From assembly GCA_963966185.1 (NCBI GenBank), contig CAWZYM010000174.1, positions 325,001 through 389,000 of the forward strand: a stretch of 64,000 nt of DNA, in the 5' to 3' direction. Made by a program: the position numbers and the translations under genes. Below the pieces are notes generated by a model that was not told the DNA's origin, did not search any database, and saw only the letters and a program-made list of their open reading frames with translations. This DNA is from Rhabditoides inermis (taxonomy: Eukaryota > Nematoda > Chromadorea > Rhabditida > Rhabditidae). Shown in pieces: positions 42,864 to 57,256 of the stretch (position 1 is the stretch's first letter; the number at the start of each line of letters is the position of its first letter).

Positions 42864-45800
42864 CCACCATTCTATGGTGTTGCGGGTCGTCATTGTAGAC
42901 GACTATCCACAGCATGAATAGCAGAAGGCATACGACAGCATGGGCGTAGAACGACCACCGCCAGCCGAGGGTGGACGAGCAGAACTGCAAAGGACGGAAG
43001 TACTTATTTGATGAATTCTTTGCTGTTCTGGTATTTTTATATGTTGTTATTTAGTGAAATATTCCTACCAACGTTTGTTCCCGCCTGGAACTAAAAGCCT
43101 TGTATGTTGAGCATTGAGTGTTCACACCGTCTGTGGTTTAAGTTCATAATCAGGGCAATTGCACCTATAAGTTATATAGGCTATATAGGCACCTATATAG
43201 GCTATAACAGATAACAGTATTAATAGAGAAGTAAACATGACTAGAATCGCATTGTAGATAAGTACACAAACCACAGTCATACTTGAAACGTATGTATGGG
43301 ACTCACGGCCGCGGAGACTTTCACTACATTGAACAAAAAAAAACGTACTAGATATGGACAGGAAAAAACGTACTAGTTTTGAAAGATGCGTACTAGTTAT
43401 ATTATATAGTAAAGTAGAAACAACGTACTGACCGCCGCGGATACGGGGTTGGTGATGACACTGGCGACTGGGGTGAAGGAGGTGAGGACGGAGATGAAGA
43501 CGCCGGCCTCCGAGAGCGGAGCCCATCTGGAGAAGTGAACGGGATGAAGACTCACTTCACAGTTAAAGTGAAAGGTCTATCCAGACACGCGTTTCGTGAA
43601 CATCAAGTACAAATGCATGAGTGTAAGCGCTGGGAGCTTCGTTGACTGTTCCATATTCAATACAATACAGATATGAAACAATAAAGATAGACAATATGTA
43701 TTTCTCTCATGATAGATTATAGAGATCGATTGTCTCACCTCACAACCACCAGGCCGATCGCAGCAAAGTCCGCCGCGTACGCGAGACCCTGGAATACGAA
43801 AATGGACACCGCTAGAAACTAAAATGATTATAACTTTGCAGTCTTATACAATACTGACCCTATAGCACGTACACGTCTACGGTAGTCCATGTTATTGCAG
43901 TTTGAACTCGCTCTCGCAGTAGGCGTTATATTACTATAAAGCCAGTTGACAGAGAATCTGCCAGTGATGGTTCTGAACTCTTCTGATAATGAACAATACG
44001 AAGGTGTACCTGTACGAAGCGTAGTGCGAGCAGGAGGTGGAAGTTGGTTGCGGCAGCGAGTGGGAGGAGGGCTGTGGAGGCGGCAGACAGCAGACCCGCA
44101 ACGAAGAACGGGCACCTAGAGACAGGGTGAGTCCTTTTGAGTTTCGCAGCCGCTCACTCCGCATGTGTTTTCATTCGTTTCGACTATTCTTTCCGCGCCT
44201 CTGGTCGTGGTTACGAGTTCAAATCAGTAAGAGAGTCAGGTTTACAGGAAAATGAATAAGAGACATTTGATGCCCACAGCAAGTAGATCGGAGTAGACAG
44301 TAGTTTTAACATTCATTTATATATACGTTTCATGTGCCGCTCATAGCTCGCGTTCAAGCAACATGCCAATATTTTTACATCAATATTTATAACATAGATA
44401 AATATGTATCATGGTTTTACATTAGAAACAAACACTCACTTAGTAAGACCAACACCACCTTTTCACGTCGGATCCTGACCAAAGGACCCATCGACAGTTA
44501 TTTCAGGCAGACTAAGTAAAACTTTCGTGTTTCATCCCGTTGTTGTATTCTTGTGATCGGCAGTAAATCAATCAAAAGCACTCACTTTGCTCCGTACTTG
44601 ACGTATAGCCAGTTGACGGGAAAGGTCCCTATGATGGTCCCAGCAGCTACCGCCCAGATGATTGTACTCTTCTGAGACGCCGAGTAGTCGTAGTTGGGCT
44701 GAAAGCGGACAATTTCTCTCCCTCTCCCTCTCCCTCTCCCTCTCCCTCTCCCTCTCCCTCTCCCTCTCCCTCTCCCTCTCCCTCTCCCTCTCCCTCTCCC
44801 TCTCCCTCTCCTCTCCCTCTCCCTCTCCCTCTCCCTCTCCCTCTCCCTCTCCCTCTCCCTCTCCCTCTCCCTCTCCCTCTCCCTCTCCCTCTCCCTCTCC
44901 CTCTCCCTCTCCCTCTCCTCTCCCTCTCCCTCTCCCTCTCCCTCTCCCTCTCCCTCTCCCTCTCCCTCTCCTCTCCCTCTCCCTCTCCCTCTCCCTCTCC
45001 CTCTCCCTCTCCCTCTCCCTCTCCCTCTCCCTCTCCCTCTCCCTCTCCCTCTCCCTCTCCCTCTCCCTCTCCCTCTCCCTCTCCCTCTCCCTCTCCTCTC
45101 TCCTCTCCCTCTCCCTCTCCTCTCCCTCTCCCTCTCCCTCTCCCTCTCCCTCTCCCTCTCCCTCTCCCTCTCCCTCTCCCTCTCCCTCTCCCTCTCCCTC
45201 TCCCTCTCCCTCTCCCTCTCCCTCTCCCTCTCCCTCTCCCTCTCCCTCTCCCTCTCCCTCTCCCTCTCCCTCTCCCTCTCCCTCTCCCTCTCCCTCTCCC
45301 TCTCCCTCTCCCTCTCCCTCTCCCTCTCCCTCTCCCTCTCCCTCTCCCTCTCCCTCTCCCTCTCCCTCTCCCTCTCCCTCTCCCTCTCCCTCTCCCTCTC
45401 CCTCTCCCTCTCCCTCTCCCTCTCCCTCTCCCTCTCCCTCTCCCTCTCCCTCTCCCTCTCCCTCTCCCTCTCCCTCTCCCTCTCCCTCTCCCTCTCCCTC
45501 TCCCTCTCCCTCTCCCTCTCCCTCTCCCTCTCCCTCTCCCTCTCCCTCTCCCTCTCCCTCTCCCTCTCCCTCTCCCTCTCCCTCTCCCTCTCCCTCTCCC
45601 TCTCCCTCTCCCTCTCCCTCTCCCTCTCCCTCTCCCTCTCCCTCTCCCTCTCCCTCTCCCTCTCCCTCTCCCTCTCCCTCTCCCTCTCCCTCTCCCTCTC
45701 CCTCTCATATTCCCCTTCCACAGGAGTGATGTCCCTCCGCTCGCGAGCGATGAAAGTGATGTTCTACAATCAATACGTTTCATATAGGTTATTTAAGAAA

Positions 45801-46135
45801 AAAAAAGAGAAAAAAAATAGTTTCCCTGTATAATGCGAGTGTTTTTCGGAAGAATATTGTTGTGCTGTTCAGTTGTAATACGAGTACTTTCCATTTGGTG
45901 TTTTTATTTTGGAGTAAATAAAGTAACAATTTTGTTTATAGTATTTAAAATATTGAAGTTGAAAAATACACAAACAAAAACTCACCTGTATTTCCTCGGT
46001 CTCCGTGACTGTGCCGCGGACTTCTCGGCGCATGCAGATAAAGGTGAAGTTGATGATGATATAGTTGGATGAGATAGCGGTGAGACAAAAGAAAGTGAGT
46101 AAAAGGATACAGTAGCGAAACCGACCGCGCATCAT
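41153..46135 (-). CDS. SLC17-like transporter, minus-strand paralog A (exons 2 and 3 joined by a repeat)
   Basis: Start 46135 ([18 protein letters not shown]), stop TGA 41153-41155. It has the same helix pattern as the other paralogs: [98 protein letters not shown] and C-terminus [19 protein letters not shown]. The odd point is between the loop exon ending VEGEYER and the exon starting PNYDYSAS. In paralog B a normal GTGAGC donor follows that loop exon; here the donor is gone. About 1 kb of GAGGGA-type repeat runs through in the same frame without a stop, so the mature protein may contain a long Glu-Arg/Gly-Arg insert in its first extramembrane loop, or the gene may be broken. A poly(A) signal is near 41063 on the minus strand. 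Confidence 0.75.
44715..45706. repeat. (CTCCCT)n hexanucleotide array, ~1 kb
   Basis: About 165 units of CTCTCC/CTCCCT with a few 5- or 7-base interruptions near 44810, 44917, 44970 and 45095-45120. On the minus (sense) strand of paralog A it is GAGGGA, which cannot form a stop codon in any frame because it lacks T. Confidence 0.97.
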
Positions 46136-46271
46136 AATACCCTGCAATCATTTCATCAATTTCATGGTTACAAGAAACAAAACGAACTTTCCTTCCGCGG
46201 TGGAAAGTATACACGATAACGGTAATAGCGTAATAGAGGTGGTGTAATTTCTGAAACGCTACGCTTTGATA

Positions 46272-46326
46272 TGTTCAAGGTAAAGGTAACTGGTTCAAGA
46301 GAGTACTAGGGGTCGAAGGAAGAATA
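46272..46326 (-). repeat. SINE 3'-tail fragment
   Basis: AAGGTAAAGGTAA...TTCAAGAGAGT...GGGGTCGAAGGA is the reverse complement of the end of the SINE at 13362-13675. A matching copy lies at ~56698-56755 in the second duplication unit. Confidence 0.6.
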
Positions 46327-46404
46327 ATCAACAACGCTGTAATAACAATAATGATCGAGAGAGGGTCACTGATTCAGGAACCAATATGTTGTCTGCGTAC
46401 TGAC

Positions 46405-46456
46405 AGGTACAAGTCCGGAAAGTGTCGGCAAAATGAAAAGCATATCCGGAGAGCGC
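46405..46456 (-). repeat. Fragment of the tRNA-Asp-like SINE at the duplication junction
   Basis: GTACAAGTCCGGAAAGTGTC followed by GGCAAAATGAAAAGC and CCGGAGAGCG matches ~9719-9765 of the palindromic SINE pair. It sits exactly between the end of the first duplication unit and the first base of the second (46457). Confidence 0.75.
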
Positions 46457-46617
46457 ATCCGTATGATGTGCTATGCGGAAATAGTAGAAAGTACAGAGGA
46501 CACAAGACGGTGTGGTCTTAAGTGTAAAGTAAACACACACAATTTAACTATATACATACATGTAAACTAAAGTATGTAAAGTACATAACTATGTAAACTT
46601 AAGTAAATCCATTCCAG

Positions 46618-48890
<2,273 letters not shown>

Positions 48891-49114
48891 TCTCATTTTT
48901 CGTTGGTTGTAGTTTCGTATAAACTTTCATTGTCATATTCTTACTATCTTACCCCTTCCGTCAATTCTGCAGATAAGCGCAAGTCAACCCTCTCGTTGCT
49001 CGGTGTGTGTCGTATAGTAAGCGAACGAATCGGATCCTGTTTTTTTTGTCATTGTAGAAATGAGTCGTCACTGTGCCCGTCAGAAAACTTTTGTAAACCA
49101 ACACATGCTAGGAA

Positions 49115-49465
49115 TTGAATTGATTTACTGCCGATATCAAGAATACAACAACGGAGATGAAACACAAAGGGTTTAGTCTGCGTGAAGTATCTGTCGGTGG
49201 TTCCTTCTTGTCGGGATCCGACGTGCAGGAGGGGTGGTGTGCTTGGTCTCACGCTTGGGTTGACGTCGCGACAGCCATTGTAGAAAGTGTACTCGGCGGG
49301 TTCAACTCCGTTCTCCGAGGATTCCTCAAATTCCAAAGCCAGCAGCGAACATGTAGTGGGTACCGTTGATCCAGCAATTGTCCACGTAGACCGGGCTTGG
49401 CGGGTGCGACGGGAAAATAAACTGGGGGGACCGACTACTCGGGGGCAAGGGAAGATGATGGAATG
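49115..49465. other. ~355-base insertion between direct repeats
   Basis: Present in the second duplication unit but absent at the matching site (~41045) of the first. ATGCTAGGAA occurs at both edges (49105 and 49477), as a target-site duplication would. Part is open on the minus strand (FEESSENGVEPAEYTFYNGC...), but no family is recognised. Confidence 0.6.
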
Positions 49466-49580
49466 AAATGCTTTATGCTAGGAAGCTATAATTCATTCAT
49501 TATATACATTTCATATACGTTTATACAACTGTACATTGTACAGGTCCGTTATAAGTGAGGAATGTGTGTTTGTTCGGAGA

Positions 49581-50734
49581 TCAAATTCTCTTTTCCAGTT
49601 CGATGGAGTCAAAGGAGGCCTTTTTATGGACATCCTCAGGGTGGACCTAGAAGTACAGGGTTGCCGAGAGAGAGTGAGAGCGAGAGAGAGGGGGGGGGAG
49701 AAAGAGAGAAAGAAAGAGAGAGAGATAGAGATAGAGAGAGAGAGAGAGAGAGATCCTACCTTCTCGACCTCCTTTCCCTCTGGATTCTCCATAGTCATTA
49801 GAGTGAACGGGGCTGGTTCGGCACTGCACATCCAGTAGAAAAGCAGGTTGGACTGAAAATATCTCTCTCTCTCTATTTTTATCCCCCTCCCCCCGCTCTC
49901 TCTCTCTCTCTAACCCACCACAAACATGCATATCCCGATGATCATGTACACAGGCATCCATTGTGAGAGGCTGCTCTCATCATGTACGAAAAGAGCGACG
50001 AGTCCCGGACCCACGAAGAGAGACAGACACTTGGTGAACTGGATGCACGCCAGAACGAAGTGCGCGTACTGACTGAAACGACCACCAGTTGAAGATATTG
50101 CCGGACAAGGGTGTTTTGGAAGTAACTGACGTCACTTCCGGTTAGAATTCTTACCGAGACACTAGAGTGGCGCACTTGTAGAACCCTCCACAGTTGGCTC
50201 CCATCAGGGTGAATATGATGGTGAAGAAGACGAATGCGACCACTGGCTGGGGAATGAAGCCGATCGCGGCTGGAACCATATTGTATTGTTATTATATCTT
50301 ATGTAGTTCTGTGAACATATGGTTACTACTGATATGGTTACGCAGATCAAGATACCTATTCAGAACTTTTGCATTAACATATGTATATGGTATAATCACC
50401 GCAGAACACTCCCGCTACTCCGAGCGCGATCGAATTGAAGAAACGCATCTTGGCGTGTTCCGAGAAAGATCTAGAAAACGTACGACATTCCCGATCCGAC
50501 AGTAATATATCTCGAATGATACTGTAACTACAGTACTCTATCTGTACTCTACCGTAACCCACTTGACACTATCGGACAGGTATGCGGGTATGATCTTGAA
50601 TGGTAGATGGACACACGCTGCGAGAGAGGCGAGGGTGCCAGTGAGAGTCACGTCGAATCCGAGAACCTGCACATCATAAGGGTACGGTAACGTATTGGAG
50701 GGAGAGAGAGAAGGAGACCGAGGAACAAAGAGAT

Positions 50735-50775
<41 letters not shown>

Positions 50776-51278
50776 TGCTCACACTGTGGAAGAATATGGG
50801 TGCGTACGTGAGGAGGAGGGTGACGGATACGAGCTCGCAGAATGCGTTCAGCCACACCACGAGCACCGTCGGGTTGAGGATGATAGCCTGAACAAGTGAT
50901 GAATTATATATGACATTTAGTTTTTGTACTGGTTCATTTTTTGCCGATTTTGTGGTCTTTTTTGGCGCATACTGTCGAACATTGTTGTAACTGTACATAT
51001 GCTGCTATTTCAAACATTCCAGTGAAATTACATTTTAATTTGAAGTAAATGGTATAAATAAACGGTAATAGAGTTCACCTTATACGGCACGAAGCTGTTC
51101 CTGTCAATGTGCGCGCGAGTCTTGTCGAGCTGGATGTGCGACAGCTCGCGGGGTGAGACCTCAAAGGTGTGACTACAGTACTCTACCGTAACCACACATA
51201 CTTTCCACCTTATAACTAGTAATGACATAATGGTTAACAGGTATGTATATAGAGAGAGACGGAGCAAGATAGAGAAAG

Positions 51279-51344
<66 letters not shown>

Positions 51345-54300
51345 TCCCGACCATTCTATGGTGTTGCGGGTCGTCATTGTAGACGACTATCCACAGCATG
51401 AATAGCAGAAGGCATACGACAGCATGGGCGTAGAACGACCACCGCCAGCTGAGCGAAGACGAGCAAAACTGGACGGAAGTACTCATTATCTTTTAAAAGT
51501 ACTTCGGTAAAAAGTGTTGTTTGTGTTAACCTGATTCAAGAAAAGCGCATGCATATATTATTAATTTTCGAAAAATCAAATCGTAAACACCTGAACATGA
51601 AAACTAACACAAACTTGCTCTTTCAAACGAATATAGAATAGTTACACGTAACATTCAGAATAATACGATTGTTTTGTTTATTTAGTGTTTTTTGCGGTTT
51701 ATTATTTATGGTTTATCAGTAAAATAAAATGTTATTCGTGATGTTGTTTGACTCAATGTTTCAGGTATAAAAATGTCAAAAAAATAAAACATGGAATTAT
51801 TCAACATTAATTATTCAAAAATTATTCAACGTTTTGAAAGAGCAAGTTTGTGTTAGTTTTCATGTTCAGGTGTTTACGATTTGATTTTTCGAAAATTAAT
51901 AATATATGCATGCGCTTTTCTTGAATCAGGTTAACACAAACAACACTTTTTACCGAAGTACTTTTAAAAGATAATATATGTCCTTTTGTTGAATTTCATA
52001 GAAATTTTCTCTCTCGTCTTCATACATGTAACATGTTCTTCTCTCATTATTTCATCAATTTCATTTCAAATTTATTCGATATTTTCTCGTTCTCTCGTTC
52101 TCTCCTTCCATTCCTTCCCTCCTTCTCTCCTTCTTTCCTTCTCTCCTCCTCTCCTTTCCTCCTTCTCTCCTCCCATTCCTTCCCTCCTTCTCTCCTTCTC
52201 CCCTTCTCTCCTCCTCTCCTCCTCTCCTTCCCTCCTTCCTTCCTTCCCTCCTTCTTTCCTTCTCTCTTTCTCTCGTTCTCTCTTTCTCTCGTTCTCTCTT
52301 TCTCTCGTTCTCTCGTTATCCCTTTCTCTCTTTCTCTCGTTCTCTAGTTCTCTCGTTCTCTCGTTCTCTCGTTCTCTCTTTCTCCCTTTCTCTCTTTTCT
52401 CTCTTTCTCTCGTTCTCTCTTTTCTCTCTTTTCTCTCTTTCTCTCGTTCTCTCTTTCTCTCGTTCTCTCGTTCTCTCGTTCTCTCGTTCTCTCGTTCTCT
52501 CGTTCTCTCGTTCTCGCGTGTCTCCTTCTCTTCTTCTCTCCTTCCCTCCTTCCCTCCTTCTCCCTTTCTCTTTTTCTCTAGTTCTCCAGTTCTCTCTTTC
52601 TCTCGTTCTCTCTTTCTCTCTTTCTCTCTTTCTCTCGTTCTCTCGTTCTCTCGTTCTCTCGTTCTCTCGTTTCTCGTTCTCTCGTTCTCTCGTTTTCTCC
52701 GTCTCTCCGTCTCTCCTTCTCTTCTTCCCTCCTTCCCTCCTACCACCCTCCTTCTCTCTTTCTCTCGTTCTCTCGTTCTCTAGTTATATCGTTCTCTCTT
52801 TCTTTCGTTCTCTCTTTCTCTTGTTCTCTCTTTCTCTCGTTTTCTCGTTCTCTCGTTCTCTCGTTCTCTCGTTCTCTCTTTATCTCGTTCTCTCTTTCTA
52901 TCCTTCTCTCGTTCTCTCGTTCTCTCGTTCTCTCGTTCTCTCCGTCTCTCCTTCTCTTCTTCCCTCCTTCTCTCCTTCTCTCTTTCTCTCTTTCTCTCGT
53001 TCTCTATTTCTCTCGTTATATCGTTATATCGTTCTCTCTTTCTCTCGTTCTCTCGTGCTCTCGTTTTCTCGTTCTCTCGTTCTCTCGTTGTCTCGTTGTC
53101 TCGTTGTCTCGTTCTCTCGTTGTCTCGTTCTCTCCTTCTTTCCTTCCCTCCTTCCCGCCTTCTCACTTTCTTTCTTTCTCTCGTTCTCTAGTTCTCTCGT
53201 TATATCGTTCTCTCTTTCACTCGTTTTCTCTTTCTATCGGTTTCTCTTTCTCTCGTTCTCTCATTATCTCTTTCTCTCTTTCTCTCTTTCTCTCTTTCTC
53301 TCTTTCTCTCTTTCTCTCTTTCTCTCTTTCTCTCTTTCTCTCTTTCTCTCTTTCTCTCTTTCTCTCTTTCTCTCTTTCTCTCTTTCTCTTTTTTTCTCTA
53401 GTTCTCTCCTTCTCTCCTTCTCTTCTTCTCTCCATCCCTCCTTCCCTCCTTCTCCCTTTCTCTCTTTCTCTCGTTCTCTAGCTCTCTCGTTATATCGTTC
53501 TCTCTTTCTCTCGTTTTCTCTTTCTCTCGTTTTCTCGTTTTCTCGTTCTCTCTTTCTCTCTTTCTCTCCTTCCCTCCTTCCCTCCTCCTCCCATTCTCTC
53601 TTTCTCTCGTTCTCTAATTCTCTCGTTATATCGTTCTCGCTTTCTCTCGTTCTCTCTTTATCTCTTTCTCTCTTTCTCTCTTTCTTTCGTTCTCTAGTTC
53701 TCTCGTTCTCTCTTTCTATCCTTCTCTTCTTCTCTCCATCCCTCCTTCCCTCCTTCTCCCTTTCTCTCTTTCTCTCGTTCTCTAGCTCTCTCGTTCTCTT
53801 TTTATATCTTTCTCTCTTTCTCTGGTTCTCTCGTTCTCTCGTTCTCTCTTTCTATCCTTCTCTCGTTCTCTCGTTCTCTCGTTCTCTCCGTCTCTCCTTC
53901 CCTCCTTCCCTCCTCTCTTTTTCTCCTTTTCTCTCGTTATATCGTTCTCTCGTTCTCTCGTTCTCTCGTTCTCTCGTTCTCTCGTTCTCTCTTTCTCTCT
54001 CCCCTTACTAAATTCCTACTGATCGCAGCCACCAAAGTACATCTGTCTCTCTCCAAACAGCGTGCTCTCTCGCGTGCTCTCGCGCTCGCCCGCCAGCAGA
54101 GGGCTAGCTATCAGCTAGCGTGACTGGAAACGACTCTAATTTCCTCTCTAATTTGATGAATTCTTTGCTGTTCTGATATTTTTATGTTGTCATTAACTGA
54201 AATATTCCTACCAACGTTTGTTTCCGCCTGTTACTAAAAGCCATATTGAGCATTGAGTGTTTTCACCGTCTGTGGTTTCATGATCATAATCAGGGCGATT

Positions 54301-55984
54301 GTACCTATGTATAACAGATAACAGTATTAATAGAGATGTAAACATGACTAGAAAGGCATTGTAGATACGTACACAAACCACAGTCATACTCGTCTTGAAA
54401 CGTACATATGTACTCACGACCGCGGAGACTTTCACTACAACACTACATGGAACAAAAAAAAACGTACTAGCTATGGACAGGAAAAACGTACTAGTTTCAA
54501 AGCATATAAGTGCGTACTAGTTATATTATATAGTCAAATAGAAAAAAGGTACTAGATATGAACAGGAAAAAACGTGATAGTTTCAAAGGGTATTAGTGCG
54601 TACCAGTTATATTACAATAGTTAAGTAGAAAAAGCCGTACTGACCGCCGCGGATACGGGGTTGGTGATGACACTGGCGACTGGGGTGAAGGAGGTGAGGA
54701 CGGAGATGAAGACGCCGGCCTCGGAGAGCGGAGCCCATCTGGAGAAGTGGACGTGATAGAAGACTCTAGATCCACTTCTAAGTGAAAGTGAAGGTTTATC
54801 CAGAAACGCGTTTCGTGAGGGGGTAGGCATATGCCCCCACTTTCCCCAGGCAACCGGGAAAAGTGGGGGGAAATGTCTACCCCCCTCCGCGCGAACATCA
54901 AGTACAAATGCATGAGTGTAAGCGCTGCGAGCTTTGCTTCGTTGACTGCTCCATATTCAATACAATACAGATATAAAACAATACAGATAGATATAAATAC
55001 GTATTTCTTTCTAGATTATAGAGATCGATTGTCTCACCTCACCACCACCAGGCCGATCGCAGCAAAGTCCGCCGCGTACGCGAGACCCTGGAATATGAAA
55101 ATGGACACCGCTAAAAAAAATGAATATCACTTTGCAGTCTTATACATTACTGATCATGATCCTTATAGCACGTACACATCTACGGTGCCCCATGTTATTG
55201 CAGTTTGAATTAGGCGTTATATTACTATGGAGCCAGCGGACAGAGAATCTGCCAGTGATGGTTCTGAACTCTTCTGATAATGAACAATGCGAAGGTGCAC
55301 CTGTACGAAGCGTAGTGCGAGCAGGAGATGGAAGTTGGTTGCGGCAGCGAGTGGCAGGAGGGCTGTGGAGGCGGCAGACAGCAGACCCGCAACGAAGAAC
55401 GGGTACCTAGAGACAGGATTGAGTTTCGCAGCCGCTCACTCCACATGTGTTCTCAATCGTCTCGACTATTCTCTCCGCGCCTCCGGTTACGAGTTCAAAT
55501 CAGTAAGAGAGTCAGTTTTACATGAAAATGAATACTTAAGAGGCATTTGATGCACACAGTAGATCGGAGTAGACAGTAGTTTTAACATTAATATACGTTT
55601 CATGTGCCGCTCATAGCTTGCGTTCAAACAATATGCCAATTTTTTTAATATCAATATTTATTACAAAACGACGATAGATAAATCTGTATCATGGTTTTAC
55701 ATTAGAAACGAACACTCACTTAGTGAGACTAACACTACCTGACCACCTTTTCACGTCGGATCCTGACCAGAGGACCCATCGACAGATATTTCAGGCAGAC
55801 TAAACCCTGCGTGTTTCATCTCGTTGTATTCTTGTGATCGGCAGTCAACCAAAAGCACTCACTTTGCTCCGTACTTGACGTATAGCCAGTTGACGGGGAA
55901 GGTGCCTATGATGGTCCCAGCCGCCACAGCCCAGATGATTGTACTCTTTTCCGAAGCTGAGTAGTCGTAGTTTGGCTGAAAATG

Positions 55985-56024
<40 letters not shown>

Positions 56025-56555
56025 CTTCTCCCTCCCTCTCTAACCCCTTATCTCTCTCCCTTCTTCTCTCGTTCTCCCTCTCCCTCTCCTCTTTCTTTCT
56101 CTAACTCTCTCTGTATTTTTTATCTCTCTCTCTCTCTCCCTCTCTCTCCCCTCCGCTCACCCTTTCATGTTCCCCTTCCACCGTACTGATGTCTCTCCGC
56201 TCGCGTGCGATGAAGGTGATGTTCTACAATCAATACGTTTCATCTAATTTATTTCAGAACAATTTAGTTTTGCTGATAATGTATTCTTTGATGAGTGTTA
56301 TCTATTAGTTATTCTTATTTTGGAGTAAATAAAGTAATATCACGATAACGTTGTAAATAGTATTTAAAAATGTTGAAGTTGAAAAATACACAAACAAAAA
56401 CTCACCTGTATTTGCTCCGTCTCCGTGACTGTGCCGCGGACCTCCCGGCTCATGCAGATAAAAGTGAAGTTGATGATGATATAGTTGGATGAGATGGCGG
56501 TGAGGCAAAAGAAAGTGAGTAAAAGGATGCAGTAGCGAAACCGGCCGCGAATCAT
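49581..56555 (-). CDS. SLC17-like transporter, minus-strand paralog B
   Basis: Close paralog of gene A, start [16 protein letters not shown] at 56555, stop TGA 49581-49583. The normal exon structure is kept, including the GTGAGC donor after VEGEHER that is lost in A. Landmarks are [54 protein letters not shown] (with SLSWRW instead of STLGWRW), [29 protein letters not shown] and [14 protein letters not shown]. The intron before the helix 6 exon is enlarged to ~3.2 kb by a foldback element 13 bases from the exon and a ~1.9 kb TTCTC-type array. It is the most intact of the two minus-strand copies in the array. Substrate unknown. Confidence 0.82.
51485..52010. repeat. Foldback element, copy 4
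   Basis: Arms 51485-~51625 and ~51835-51975 are reverse complements, with ATTATCTTTTAAAAGTACTT ends and AAAAGCGCATGCAT / CACAAACTTGCTCTTTC blocks. The one-sided flank (reverse complement of AAATTTCTATGAAATTC plus AACAAAAGGACAT) is at 51976-52010. It lies in the same intron position as copy 3 in the plus gene. Confidence 0.85.
52083..54005. repeat. ~1.9 kb array of CTCGTTCTCT/TTTCTCTC-type units
   Basis: An imperfect array of TTCTCTCG, TTCTCTCT and CTTCCCTC units, pyrimidine-rich on +. Its higher-order pattern looks like runs of TTCTCTCGTTCTCTCG separated by CTCCTTCTCTTCTTCCCTCC blocks. The 497-codon frame through it (T/C-rich) is not a gene. Confidence 0.95.
54817..54886. repeat. Inserted hairpin of ~70 bases
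   Basis: GGGGGTAGGCATATGCCCCC and CCACTTTCCCC fold against GGAAAAGTGGGGGG and ATGTCTACCCCC. It interrupts the sequence CGTTTCGTGA/ACATCAAGTAC that is continuous in paralog A near 43590. Confidence 0.75.
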
Positions 56556-57216
56556 TGCCTGCAACTATTTCATCAGTTTCATGGTTACAAGAAATAAAAC
56601 GAACTTTCCTTCCGCGGCGGGAAGTATACACGAAAACACGATTACGGTACTTGAGGTGTTGTAATTTCTGGAACGTTTTGATACACTTTGATATGTTTAA
56701 GGTAAAGGTAAATGTAACCGCTTCAAGAGAGTACAAGGGGTCAAAGGAAGAATATTCAACAACGCTGTAATAACAATAATGATCGAGAGAGGGTCACTGA
56801 TTCAGGGAACCAATATGTATGTTGTCTGCGTAGTGAAGTGGTCCGGTAGTATGCACTATTCACGATCAAACACAACCTCCTGTCATCTTGTAGCCAGAGT
56901 GAGAATTGAGCGAACGGGTATGACAGAGTGACTATTACAATGTTTTTCATGTATACGATATGCCAAACATGGTAGTAAAATGTAAAACGTAGATTTCGCG
57001 TCATTTTATTGATATGTAACGACACGACGCGATTTAGAGGGATCCGTGAAGAGCGATATGTGAACAGTGGAACAGAGGATAAATATCATGTAAAAATAAT
57101 GATCTCATCTATCACGATATCTTTGAACAAATTTAACTGTTGACTTCACATTGGACGTGTTTACGAATTCAAAAAGTGATGCACAGATTGCAGTACGAAA
57201 TCTGCAAAGACGGTGT

Positions 57217-57256
<40 letters not shown>

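Noticed and set aside
44662..45729. 355-codon open frame of Ser-Pro repeats on the plus strand
   Set aside because: Pure CTCCCT array; it has no A and so cannot contain a stop in any frame. No promoter or unique coding sequence on this strand.
52518..54011. 497-codon open frame on the plus strand
   Set aside because: Low-complexity TTCTC array inside an intron of paralog B; the Ser/Leu/Phe composition is dictated by the repeat.
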